From contig JAXBDG010000003.1 in the NCBI GenBank assembly GCA_036320915.1, forward strand, positions 1 through 64,000: DNA of 64,000 bases. Reading direction: 5' to 3'. This DNA comes from Linnemannia elongata. Lineage: Eukaryota; Mortierellomycota; Mortierellomycetes; Mortierellales; Mortierellaceae. Made by a program: the position numbers and the translations under genes. Below are positions 1-10,841 of the stretch, one piece after another (within the stretch, counting starts at the first letter, position 1; each line of letters starts with the position of its first letter). The notes beneath the pieces are model-generated. The model was not told where the DNA came from. It did no database searches and was given only the letters and a program-made list of their open reading frames with translations.

Positions 1-716
1 CTTTTGTCCCCGTCCACACTCCCTCTCTCTCATTCGTCCTCCCACTCTCGTTTCAATTCCACACTTTCGCCCTTTACTCTCTTGGCTCGTTTTTTTTGAC
101 ATTCATCCTGCATGCATATGTAAACTTCATCACATCCACCCTACCTTGAATCAAGCAAACACACACGCACTCAGACACTCACACTCACACTCACACTCGC
201 ACTCGCAAAAAGGGGTGAGAATATAAGAAATATAAACGGGAAGTGAAAGTGAAGAGTGTGAGTGGGAGAAGAATGACGAAAAACAAAAAAAAAAAAATGT
301 TTAGAGAGAGAGAAGGTGAAGGGGAGAGAGGAGGTAGATAGGCTAGGGAAGGGATGATGCTTCTGCAGAAAAGAAAAAGAGAGAAGCGAAAGGGAAGCAG
401 AGCACGGCAGAGATCGGCGTGGGAATTAGCCCACTAGCTTCTTTGGTCTGTGGACCTTCTTTCTTCCTCTTTTTTTTTTGACTGTTATGAACAGAGTTGT
501 TCATGCTGTGAGTGAGACTGATAGAGTGTGAGAGTTTCACTCCACGTCGATCCGTTTTGTCTCCATAACTTTTTAGCCTTCCTTTCTGTCCTTCGACACC
601 TTACACGCCCGTCCGAAAAGAACAGCAGAGAGAGAAAAACATCTAATTTACTTGACCAAGTTGCTCTTTGTCCCACTATTGTGTGTTTGTGTGAGTGGGT
701 TGCCCATACTAGCAAA

Positions 717-750
<34 letters not shown>

Positions 751-1116
751 GTCATGCTCGACGTGAGAACGATCAATCAAAAACAAAACAAACAAAAGAA
801 ATCATAAAAGGGGTTTCTTGATGTCTTCCTTTTCTGACTCCTCTCACACTCTCACAGACACACATATACTGTTACTGTTTTCTCTGCCCCTCGCTTCATT
901 CTTTTCACTTCTCCGTCTTTCTGTCCTTAATGGCACACTCTCACTCCTCGCATTCATCTTGCCATCCACTCAACGCACATCCCTCTCGCTCATCGTGTGG
1001 AATCACAACGAGAGTTGCTTAATTTCCGAGAAAAAAAGGATTACGGCTGCTACTGTTTTCATTCGACTGACTGGGACACTTGTCCTCGCTCCACAGTGAC
1101 AATATAGGCACACGCC
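1..1116. other. Low-complexity intergenic DNA at the window edge
   Basis: No gene is supported here. The stretch is strongly strand-asymmetric (C/T-rich, then A/G-rich, then C/T-rich), with a CTCACA-type short repeat near 171-204 and a run of 30 T at 720-749. The open frames present are short, made of simple sequence, and lack splice or domain support. Confidence 0.6.
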
Positions 1117-1745
1117 TGTTTGACAACTTGCTCGGTGAGGCTCACCGTTTCTCTTCCCTCAATCGCACCCTTGTATGCACATCAATTACCATATGCATAC
1201 ACATTTTTACACGAACACTCAAAGAGTCGATGATTAAGTAAGTTTGGACAATTATAGACCCCTGGCCCGCCGACAAAAAGCAGGCATTTTGCTGATTCTT
1301 TGTAACAGTCTCCAAGTATAACTGTAACAGGATTGTAGATTGCCTTGGTTGCCTTGACAACCCCTTAGATCTTAGACTCTTACACTTCCCCTGCTTGTTA
1401 CTACTTCGCCCTCATTCCTTGTAATCTAGTATAAATACCCTGCCCCTTCTGTACAGTAAACGACATCGGTTTCTAGCCTTTCCTCCTTGATCCTTGTACT
1501 CTCTTGCCCCACTCTTGCCCTTGTCTCTGTCTATTCTCTTGTTTGTAAATTCTTGCTCTGCTCCTGCTACATTCTTGCTCCAATGCCTCGTCTTATATTA
1601 TGTATTTTTTTTGCTATAACGCGTCGCCTTTGTACCTTTTCTAGGCATACCTCGCTCACATTACCCAGGAGCAACAGACATATTGTAAAAGCCTCAGCGA
1701 CATAGATGGACCTAAAGAAAAATAAAATTGCAAACGACTATTGTT
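1117..1745 (+). mobile_element. Possible LTR or retroelement promoter fragment
   Basis: A more balanced-composition island lies between simple-sequence tracts. It contains a TATA-type element (TATAAATA at 1430-1437) followed about 25 bp later by a GTACAGTAAAC stretch that could be a transcription start. It is flanked by similar TGTTTGAC (about 1118) and TGTTGAC (about 1742) motifs. This resembles a U3/R arrangement just upstream of a retroelement RNase H fragment. No second LTR copy, target-site duplication or primer-binding site was found, so this is a weak call. It could simply be a promoter or unique spacer. Confidence 0.2.
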
Positions 1746-1788
1746 GACATACCTTGGGGAGGGGTGTCTGTCTTGTTACTTTTTGTTG

Positions 1789-1830
<42 letters not shown>

Positions 1831-1940
1831 ATGATATGAATTGCGTATCTTTGGATGGGGGAAAGAATGGTGCCTGTTGAAGAAAGATTGCTGTAAGGAA
1901 TGCAAAAGGAAGGTAAATAACACAGCCGAGATTTCAGGGG

Positions 1941-2228
1941 AAACGACTTCTCATATATTGCGACAACACGACAACACTAGCATTTGTGAACAAGTTTGGA
2001 GGAACACGGTCACCCGAGTTGATGGAGCTAGCCAACCAGATATGGACGCACTGCTTAGCAACAGGAACGACAATCACAACAGCCTACATTCCATCAGGAC
2101 TGAATCCAGCAGATCCTCCAAGTCGACAACTTCAAGAGCAGTTGGAAAGGAGTATCAACCAAGAAACATTCAACATGATTAACAACAATTGGATTCCACA
2201 TAGCATAGACCTATTCGCCTCCACCTGA
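1941..2228 (+). mobile_element. DIRS-type retrotransposon remnant, RNase H fragment
   Basis: The frame read from 1941 encodes a short part of a reverse transcriptase/RNase H polyprotein. Visible motifs in order are YCDNTTTLAFVNKFGGTRSP (DN metal ligand, then the asparagine and GGT block), YIPSGLNPADPPSR (the RNase H 'hiPG-lN-ADxxSR' element) and HSIDLFAS, which is characteristic of the region after RNase H in DIRS/Ngaro tyrosine-recombinase retroelements. The frame ends in a stop directly after DLFAS, and neither an RT core nor a tyrosine recombinase is visible nearby, so this is a dead fragment. An A38 run (1789-1826) lies just upstream. Placement in DIRS rather than Ty3 is inferred from the DLFAS motif. 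Confidence 0.7.
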
Positions 2229-2533
2229 AATAAAGAGGGCGGTGCAAATTGTCTGTGACATGATTCAGGCTAAAAGGGTGTAATTTTGTAACAATGTGCT
2301 CTACCATCCAAGCATAATCCCTTCTCTGGAGAATCGAGGATGGAAAAGATAGGCTTGGCGATTGTGAACCGTTTCCTTTATTTCCATCGAGCAAGGAACT
2401 AAACGCGTAGACGCAAAAAAAACCCAGGCTAGAGGCTTCATTATTTATGGTGCTTGGTGTTTGACTGACAAAGGACATCAGAGATGTTGCAAACGATTTA
2501 TTCAAAAGTGAGTCGTCTTGAACCTTGTGCGGT

Positions 2534-5500
2534 TTAGGCCGCCAAGTGCGGGTCCTTCTGGAAATACCCATTGTCCATCTCCCAGAACAATACCTGGCGA
2601 GATCCAATGACAACAACCAAATAGGCTGTTACCTCGTTGTCCTCCTTCAGCTTCGTAATCTCTGAACTGGCAACATACTCTGCGAGCTGTTGACGTGGCG
2701 ATTTGTTGTTATCCCTGATAGGGCCTTCTGTAATCCAACCTCGGATGGTTTGTCCTGGTCTCCATGCATCGTACCGACTAAACTGGAGATCAAGAACATC
2801 ATTCGCATCGGTCATGCCTCTAAGGTGCTCGGCCTTTTCCTTGCGTCCCCGCCACGCGCCAATATCCAGGAAATCAATCTGAATCGCTTTCCATTTCAAT
2901 AGTAGCACTCGTCTCTTCGACGGGACCTGAATCAACGTGTCGATCCGCCCGAAATTTTGCGGCGTCTATTATTGCCATGCGAAAAAATTGACGTAGTTAC
3001 AAAGTATTAGTGCACAAAGACGACTGTTGCAACTGGATCTTGTCAAGCCAATATCGTGTTACCTTTGTGATTTGAGTCTTCAATCCAATTTTCCGCAACG
3101 ATGGATGTGAATTGCCAAGCAGCGCGTAGTGAAAAGAGTCCCGGTGGTTCTCCTCTGTTTTTTTAAAGTCATTGTCGCCCACATCACGGATTTCCATAGT
3201 TCGCTTGTATAGTGCGAATGCCTGATGTACATTCCCGCTTGATACGATGTTCCGAAATGCAAGATCGACATCTTCGAGGCGCAGTTTCAGATGGTCCAAA
3301 GTGGCATTACCGAAGCGCTCGGCAGCAACGAGATTTGGAATCTGCAGTTGCTTGGAGTCACCGCAGAAGGTAAGACCGCCAATGTGAAGCATATAGCTGA
3401 GCCATGCCGGTTTGCTGGTCGCGATGTCGCTAGCCTATTGGATTTGGGGGCAAGAGGGGACAAGGGGGGACAAGGGGGGACAAGAGGTGAGAAACTTCTG
3501 CTTTTATATAGGACGAACATTCGGAAGAATACGAAGAGCAGCCTTCATTATACGTACCAAACCAGTAAGGCGGAATGACTGGGATAGGTCTTGATATGGG
3601 ATTGAACGACTCTGTACAACGTTGGATGGCATAATCTGGCTTTCGAGGCTATCCGAAATAATGCTGCTTGCGACAGGCGAGGCAGCAAGTATCTGTAATG
3701 CTGACTCAGATACCTCAGAGTTGCTAACAGCTGATGGGTTGATTGGTACGCCTCTCATCAGACTCTAACACCAGTAGCAGTAGTGCAAGTGATAATGGTA
3801 TCGCACCAAGTCAGCAATCATTCCATAACAGAAACAAGCCTTTTTGGTCTTGCAGCTCACCTGCAGGTATTCCAAACAAGTATTTGTGTTGAAAACTTGT
3901 TGGACCTTGCTCGGCGGGGCGAACATATAACCATTGTAGTTGGCCTTCATGATATCAAAGTGACGCTGGATCTCGATTTCGGATTTGCTCACACTGAGTA
4001 GATTCAAGGCAGCGTGGACATCTTCTTCGGTGAGGCCACAAAGGCCAGACAGCTCCTCCCACCATGATACGTATGTTGCAACATTGAATCCACTGGTATG
4101 GTTGGCCATGGAAAGTGGTGATACGCCTGTGATAAAGCATTTCGCAATGCTTCGAGGGCCCAGCTTCGACTTCACCGTCGCCCAGAAACCTTTGAGCAAT
4201 GAGTTGGCACTGGTACTGAGGCGATCCCATGGTCTAGGGTCGTCGGGCTCAGAAATTCATAGCTGAAAGCGTCATATTCATCCGCCAAGAGATAGATATA
4301 CAAATGAACAGACTGCAGCGTAAGTAACGGTAGTGGTTAAAATCAAGTAGTGAAAAAAGAGTACTGTATTAGCACTTACGCCTTTGACACCATAAAGTGG
4401 GTCGTCCATTTCCCTGACGGCACCGAGTGTCTCGGTGACCAAATTAACGCACCCAGAAAGACTTCCAACTGCACCAGAGGGATCAATATTTTTGGCGATC
4501 AGTTGCTCGCTCGTGGCCTCTCCGAGATACTGGGCATATATCCTATAGAAATTCCCGATGGCGCTATGGATCATTGCGTTAAGGCTGTCCTCAGCTGTTT
4601 TAACGTCAGGAGAGCGGTTGACAGCAGAAAAGTCAAAAGTCAAAATCAGGTACTGGCCAGGTGTGACTTTTTCGCTCCTCACGTCTCGGTCCACGTCAAG
4701 GCCCTACAAGAGCGTAAGAGAAAGTAAGAGTGGGTTAGTGGTATAGTCAAATCAAAAAGATAAAAAAAGTAAGAATGGAGGGGACATACCTGGAAAAGTT
4801 CTTTGTGGCTTTGCTTATGCTCAACTCCATGAAAGTGAGCCAACGTGCTGAGGAAAAGAGACTTTCCGAATCGACGTGGTCTTAAGAATAGTAACACGGA
4901 CTCCAGAAAAGACTCCAGCACAGATATGTAGCCGGTACGATCAAAGTAAGCATATTGAGGATTGGAGCGGATTGCCTCAAAGCTGCGCTTGTCGTTAAGT
5001 GGGAACCCTTTAAAGTCATCTTTTCTGAGGGTCATCGATGCCTCGCGACCGTCGTAAAGTGCCGCTGTCAGCCTTCGCCGAACGATGCGTCCATCCGCCT
5101 CTGACGAGAGTCATTTTCTCTTGCTTGATGTCGTGGCTGGGCAGGAATAATAAAACATCAGTAAGTCAAATGCAGGTGAAGTGAATAATGCGCGCTTGAA
5201 ATGCCTACAATCCATAAAGCAAGTTTGCATTACCTGGAGGAGGTCGCTGGAGGATGACGTGGATCGTTTTCTTGGGCGGTGTTTCTTCAAAGACATCAGA
5301 GAGGTCGTCTGTCGGGTCAAGCTCGGTTGGGGAATCAATCTCGTTCAAGAGGATCGGCTTGTGCTTGTTGGCCGAGACAACTTGGATGGAGACGCGCCAG
5401 AGAGTGAGTTTGTCTGCGGCGATGTCGTCGAACTCGGGTGACTTCTTGGTCTTGATGCGTTCTTTGAGGTCATCGACAGTGTCTGTTGAGGCAATCTTGA

Positions 5501-5567
5501 TAGAAAACGCGTTGGACGTGCCCTCGCCATCAGCAAGACAGAACAGGGTCAGAGGGTTGTTGTCCAT
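2534..5567 (-). pseudogene. Crinkler-family protein: CRN N-domain + AAA-ATPase-like + PD-(D/E)XK-like nuclease, frameshifted
   Basis: Seven exons on the minus strand: 5567-5234, 5100-4790, 4703-4380, 4312-3861, 3764-3558, 3434-3063, 2965-2534, with introns of 67-133 bp and GT-AG ends. Exon 1 is a Crinkler N-domain (ubiquitin-like; LFCLADGE, DTVDDLK, DKLTLW). Exon 2 has a P-loop (RPRRFGKSL) of the AAA-ATPase-like type, and exon 4 a Walker B (LLADEYDAF). Exons 4-5 carry the CFITGVSPLS and SGFNVATYVSWW blocks. Exons 6-7 carry GGLTF, IPNLVAAERF and HRDSFHY blocks followed by the nuclease-like end. The frame changes once within exon 4 (about 4240-4262, around a CCC run): sequence on both sides is clearly family-like but in different frames. 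One extra base would give about 810 codons. The nuclease core reads LLKWKA where the family normally has an ExK-type pair. Family knowledge: Crinklers are nucleus-directed NTPase-nuclease effectors or conflict proteins. A sequencing indel is the alternative to a true pseudogene. Confidence 0.8.
3446..3484. repeat. GGGGACAA minisatellite inside a Crinkler intron
   Basis: Three near-perfect copies of a GGGGGGACAA-like unit lie within the fifth intron (3435-3557, minus strand) of the Crinkler-like gene. The donor and acceptor of the intron flank the array, so copy number could vary without touching coding sequence. Confidence 0.6.
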
Positions 5568-7241
5568 AGTGTTGCGAAGAATCAAGTGAGGTGGAAGGTG
5601 AGGGGTGCAGAAAGGGTGAGGGGTGAGGAGTGAAAGAAAAAAGAAAGAAAAGGAAGGAATGAAAGGAGTGGGGTTAAAAAGAAAAGTAAGTTGGGATGAA
5701 AAGGGTATGAGATCGGTGGCAAATGTGATGAAGGTGTGGAAATGGTGGCAAAAAGGAGAGAAACGAGCCCCGGTATCGATATTCTCTTTCGATTTGTTCG
5801 TCACTTTGTCAAGTTCCCACGCCGCATTCTAACCACAGCCAGGCTGCGCGATTGAGAAAGTGCTCAACTGGACGTAAATACCCTCTGGGTCTACTACCGC
5901 GTTTAAATGCACACCCACACATATCTTTCCTTGTGGCAGCACCTTGATCAAAGGGATGACCAATTGAACCTAGGAGCTATTGTCATTTCTAACCCACACC
6001 CCTGTTTCGGTTATCTGGCCCCTGTGAACGGCTCTCGTTCTATCATTTGCAACTCGTGCCAATCAAGGACTGTCGTTAAAAACGCAATAGACTGGACTAT
6101 GCTTGCTTATGAGAGCATGGCTCCCGACAAGTACTTTGCAGGGTTCGTGCATCTTGTACTTGCTGTTTGCTTGGACTGGTATTTGGTGGAGAGATGCTCA
6201 CATCCTTGCACAAAGAAGATACTTGACGCCACCAACTTTTTTTTTCTAGTTGGAAATCCTTCATGTGTCTCGGTATTGTGCATTTGTACGAGAGATAAAG
6301 GACTGGCCAAGTACAGCAAAGTCGTTCATTTGCAGCTCAACCGACGAGTAGCATGTTCAGTTAGCAACGCCATCAGGATCCTTGTAGGTGGTTCATAATG
6401 AAATGCAGCAGTTGCATATCCGACAAAACATTGTCAAATGCCATTGAACTATGATCGACTTTTAACAGTTGCTGTGGTTGTATGAAAGTGTCGGTGGCAA
6501 TGACATACAGGATTGTATTTATGTCCGCAGTGATCGGTGGTACTTGGTTGCTTTATGTGAATTTGATGGTGAGAAAGAGGGATCATTAATGACCGATAAA
6601 GAATGGGATTTGAATGTGGCATGTTGCATGTTGTATGGAGATCCTGTAAGTAAAAAGAAGGGACGTGCCGACAGTCCACTGTGGTTATGTGAACAAACAA
6701 ACCCATTCACCATTTGCAGGGCATGAATATAAACGTATGATCTAGACTCATGTTAAATATCCACACATACTTCAAAGCAACATCCAAAGGACCAATTGAA
6801 AGCGATCCCTTCCCCTTGCCTTGCCTTGCGTTCCCTTGCCCTCTTTTCTAAATCTTTATTTTTACACACCTCCACGACACCCCTTACCGTATCCCCTCTC
6901 AATCCTCAGCCAACCACTACGACAGTGAGAGACAGACAAGAGACGTTCTCTCTTTTTTTTTTTTTTTTTTTGATTCTCTTCATCACTCACTTCTTTTTTT
7001 TCTTTATTCATTCTTATTTGCGCGTCCAAGCAACGCCCTTCTTGTTCTTGTTTGACTGCAAGACACAAAAAAACAAACTCACTCGCTCTCATTTTTTACC
7101 CTTTTTCTTTTGGTTTTCCCCATTGCGCGTTCGCACCACCCCTTCTTTCTTAAAAAAAAAAAAAAAGAGAAATCACCCCTGACTGACCTCCTTTAGGACC
7201 CTCAGACTCAGAGAGAGCGACACACGCAACCACCAACAGCA
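5568..7241. promoter_or_regulatory. Divergent intergenic region between Crinkler-like and 4EHP-like genes
   Basis: This shared upstream region separates two divergently transcribed genes. Near the Crinkler start (5580-5800) it is purine-rich on the plus strand. 5830-6780 has balanced composition with a few open frames of 60-160 codons that show no domain, no codon bias and no splice continuity, so no gene is called. 6800-7200 is a long pyrimidine-rich tract with T and A runs leading into the start at 7242, typical of a 5' leader or core promoter. Confidence 0.5.
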
Positions 7242-10200
7242 ATGTCCTCAAGCACCTCCAGTACCGCCGTAGCCAGCGGAAACAACACCGACGCCCCAAA
7301 GCCGACCGCGGGTCCTTGGCGCCCAGCCTCGCTTGCGGGTCGAAACTCGCCTGCTCCGAGCAGCAACAATAACAGCCCATTGTCCACAAGGGATCACCCC
7401 TCTACAACAGACTCATCCCCGTCTTCTCACACTTCCACAACCAGCAGTGGAATGACTCCTCTTCGGCCAGCAGGAGGATTGACAGGAGGAGACAGGCCAA
7501 GACTGCTGCAGACATCATCCTCTTCAGCATACCAGTCCCCAAGCTCATCCACCGGTGCATGGGTTGCGTCATCAAGAAGGGTGCCCTCAGCTGGACAAGG
7601 ACAAGGACAAGACCGTACCTATAGCGACCAGGCGCTCTCCGTCTCCTCTTCATCGCCTATTCTCGGGTCTTCCAGCACGTTTGCACGACAAAGCTCCATG
7701 TCAATGAACTCTCCTACCTCTCTCTCAACCTCATCCACAGGACTGGGCAACAACAACAACAGCACTGCCTCTGGAGCGCAATCGAGCTTAATTTCTGGAA
7801 TCACAACTGGTGGCGGTGGTGGTGGGAATGGACTTAACAGCAGTAACAATGGCGCAGGACCAGTGTCGTCGTCGACTTCTGTGGCCAAGCAGCCCCTGAA
7901 TATGGAGGCACTCGCGGCAAAGTTTGCCGACTCGAAGGAAGCAAAGGAAAAGTTCGCGGCTCTGCAACTCTCGCCAGCCCTTGTCCCCGCCGGAACCCCC
8001 GACAAGGAGCGCCGCAACCCCATGAACAGTGCCTTTGCCTTTGCCCCACCTTCGTCCACCAGCGGAAATCCTCATGTGGCTCACATCAAGGTTCAACGGA
8101 CTGCCAGTCTCACCCACTCTTCTCAATCCAACCTGGCACCCAAAGGCAAGTATCAAGAATGACGATTATGTTCGGTACTTTTTATTTTATTTTGATGGCC
8201 GCGCTGAGTGGAGCGATAGCTCGAGCCTATTATCATTCGACGATAGATTCTACCAGCTGGTCAATTGGATTCTGGAAGTCTTTTGCCCCTTATCACTTGT
8301 TTTGACTTGAAAAAAGAAGGCGCATAATTCATGGTTACTTCACTTTAACTACTAGCCTTTGTCGACACTATTTCGCCATGCAAAAAAGAAGACCCAGGGT
8401 GCATGGTTATTTCACTTAGAATAATAATCTTCTTCGACACTATTCGAAATGCAAAAAGCGGACCTTAGACCTTCTTGTGGACCAATGCATCTAACTACCA
8501 GACAATTTTTCATTTCATTTTACCCTCATCCTCTCTTCCTCGTCGGATCTGCTGAATGTGCCTAATACCGATATAGGACCAAGCAACAAGTTGCAGCCAG
8601 GTCTTCATGCACAATCTACTGATATGCGCCGGACTGCGAGCCACAACAACGCATTCTCATCTGGATTGGGAGTGCCAGTCTCAGTAGGCGCATCCACTGG
8701 ACATATCAACGGGTCAGCTCACAACGGGGCTTCTCATACCGACGGATCAAATGGACCCAGTCAGACAGCGTTATCAAGTGGTCTGTCATCCCCTGTCCTG
8801 GCACCATTCTCACTTGGCCAGATGACTCGCTCGACCAGTTTGCGTCGCTCCTCTCTGAACCCACAAGACCCGGGTACATCACATCACCAGGACCATGCTT
8901 CACCATCACAGACATCCGGTCTTTCGCCATCTATGGCTGATAAGCACCCACTCCAACATCCTTGGTACGTTTGGCTACCATACTGGACAAAGTGTTCCAA
9001 TGTTGCAGCATTTTATCATTTCGTCCGCAAGCGCTAACAAAACTTCATCGGCGATGCCATTTCTGACCAATAGGACATTGTACTATGATACTGCTGCAGG
9101 CTACAACCGGGGAGGGTCTTCCATGCACAATTACGAAACCGGACTTCGCGACATGGGCACTTTCACCACGGTAAAAAAATCATTCTTTGTCTACATATTG
9201 AAGGTGTCACCAATCTGTGATATTTTCACTTGCTAATCGCAATGTGTACTTCTGCGATGTATGATCAACAGGTAGAACAATTTGCCAGATACTTCAACTG
9301 GATCAAGAAGCCGCACAAGATCGAGAACAGTGCCAACTACCACCTCTTTAAGGACGGGATCAAGCCCATGTGGGAAGATCCTGCTAACGCTAGTGTAAGG
9401 TTTTTTTTTTGTTACACTGTCTGAGGATTGCCCTTTTAATTTACTAGTTTTACACGCATAAATGGACTAAACCAGCCAACGTAAAACTGCTTTATCAACC
9501 AATAGGGCGGCCGATGGACTGTGACGCTGTTGACAAAAAACCCAGAGCTATTAGATCGCTGTTGGATGGAACTCGCTTATGCATTGGTTGGAGAACAGTT
9601 GGACCTTGGTGACGATATCTGTGGTGCTGGTGAGGACCTTGTTCAGGACTACGTTTTGCCGTTTCAACAAATTTGTTCACAAACATGTGGATACTAATAG
9701 AGCGCCATCAATTTTGTTCTCGCATATAGTTTTATCACGTAGAACAAAGGCGGATCGTTTGGCCGTCTGGGTCAGGGACAAGGACAATGTGGAAGCTATC
9801 AATGGAATTGGGTATGTCCTGGTTCAATGCCTGCGTTGTTGTCCAGAAAACATATACTGGAAAAGACAGTCCTGCTTTTCTCTCTCGCACACACTCTAAC
9901 CGCCAACTCCTCTTACTCATGGTGGCAACAGCAAACGCTTGATCAAGTTTCTCGACCTCGCAGAAGAAAAGATCTCCTTGGAGTTCCAGGTATGCTCCAG
10001 TTCAGCTTCGCGGAGTGTGTTTGAGGATACCCAAATGTTATCACAGTCATGTTCTCACCGAAGCATTTCAACTTTTCTGTGCACAGATTACAGGGGACGC
10101 CAAGCCTTCTGGGCTTTTGAAGAGCTATATTACACTGGAGACCATCAAGAAAGAGCTGACACGGGAAGCAGAACCTTTGTCAACACTTACTCCTATTGGG

Positions 10201-10398
10201 AACGAAACAACACCAAATCTTTCTATCGATTCTATGTCAGTGACACCAGCTTCTGCCACGGAGGTGTCTCCTGCTACCCCTGGACCTAGCCAAGGATCGT
10301 CCGCTCAGGAGAAGGAGGGCGGAGAGGAATCTTCAGATGCCATTGGAGCCTCCGGTCTGTTGATCTCTGTTGATGGAAAGGGTGTGTTTGCAGCCTAA
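7242..10398 (+). CDS. eIF4E class II (4EHP-like) cap-binding protein with long disordered N-terminus
   Basis: Eight exons: 7242-8145, 8577-8964, 9074-9170, 9272-9394, 9506-9629, 9730-9811, 9932-9989, 10087-10398; total 2088 nt, 695 aa. Residues 1 to about 425 are Ser/Asn/Thr/Gly-rich and probably disordered. The IF4E fold follows: HPLQHPW, FKDGIKPMWED, GGRW, ALVGEQLDLGDDICGAV, AVWVRDKDN. The second cap-stacking Trp is present (W497 in PMWED), but the first is replaced by Tyr (Y451 in HNYETGLR), the pattern of class II 4EHP/eIF4E2 rather than initiation-type eIF4E. Class II proteins bind capped mRNA but usually repress translation instead of recruiting eIF4G; repression here is inference. Intron 1 (8146-8576, 431 bp) has a GC donor (AAAG|GCAAGT) that is required to keep the frame; the nearby GT leads to a stop. 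A Ser/Thr/Pro-rich tail follows the domain. Transcribed towards the 7TM gene. Confidence 0.88.
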
Positions 10399-10541
10399 TT
10401 CGAGTCGGACCTCGCTGGAGAGAGAAGTACAAGGAAAAGAAAGTCAAATGTTTCTCAATGGGTCCGCAGCTCGCAGAGATGATGAAGGAGGTTAACATGA
10501 ATGGTAGAGTCGCACCGGATTGGCGGTCAGCCGTCGACAAA

Positions 10542-10543
10542 GC

Positions 10544-10601
<58 letters not shown>

Positions 10602-10602
10602 G
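10542..10602 (+). repeat. (CAA)n microsatellite in the 4EHP-like 3' region
   Basis: About 20 consecutive CAA triplets lie about 145 bp after the 4EHP-like stop and before its probable poly(A) signal, so they are likely transcribed in the 3' UTR. Frames across it give poly-Thr or poly-Val and are not genes. Confidence 0.85.
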
Positions 10603-10694
10603 GCATTTGGGCGATCTACTAGGGATATGACAAGTGCTATGTAGCATTGATTTTCGTTTTCAGACTTTTCATTGTCTTATGTACATACAGCAGA

Positions 10695-10700
10695 AATAAA
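10695..10700 (+). terminator. Probable poly(A) signal (AATAAA) of the 4EHP-like gene
   Basis: A canonical AATAAA hexamer lies about 300 bp after the stop at 10398 and before the convergent 7TM gene. It is assigned by position and motif only. Confidence 0.5.
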
Positions 10701-10841
10701 GGGAAAAGGAGAGAATATGTGTTTACTATTGAAGACCGTTATGAGGCGCGCACACTGCACATTAAAAAAAGGGTTGGTTTTCTATTGAAAGCTATTCGTG
10801 ACTTGTAGGCGCGGGGCTTGAAGTTGCCACGAGGGAGGGAT

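Noticed and set aside
3446..3484. Direct repeats considered as a CRISPR-like array
   Set aside because: Units are adjacent with no unique spacers and lie in a spliceosomal intron of a eukaryotic gene.
5907..6398. 163-codon frame between the Crinkler-like and 4EHP-like genes
   Set aside because: No recognisable motif, no codon bias, no splice continuation; indistinguishable from chance.
10286..10606. Poly-Val frame on the minus strand
   Set aside because: Translation of the CAA microsatellite.
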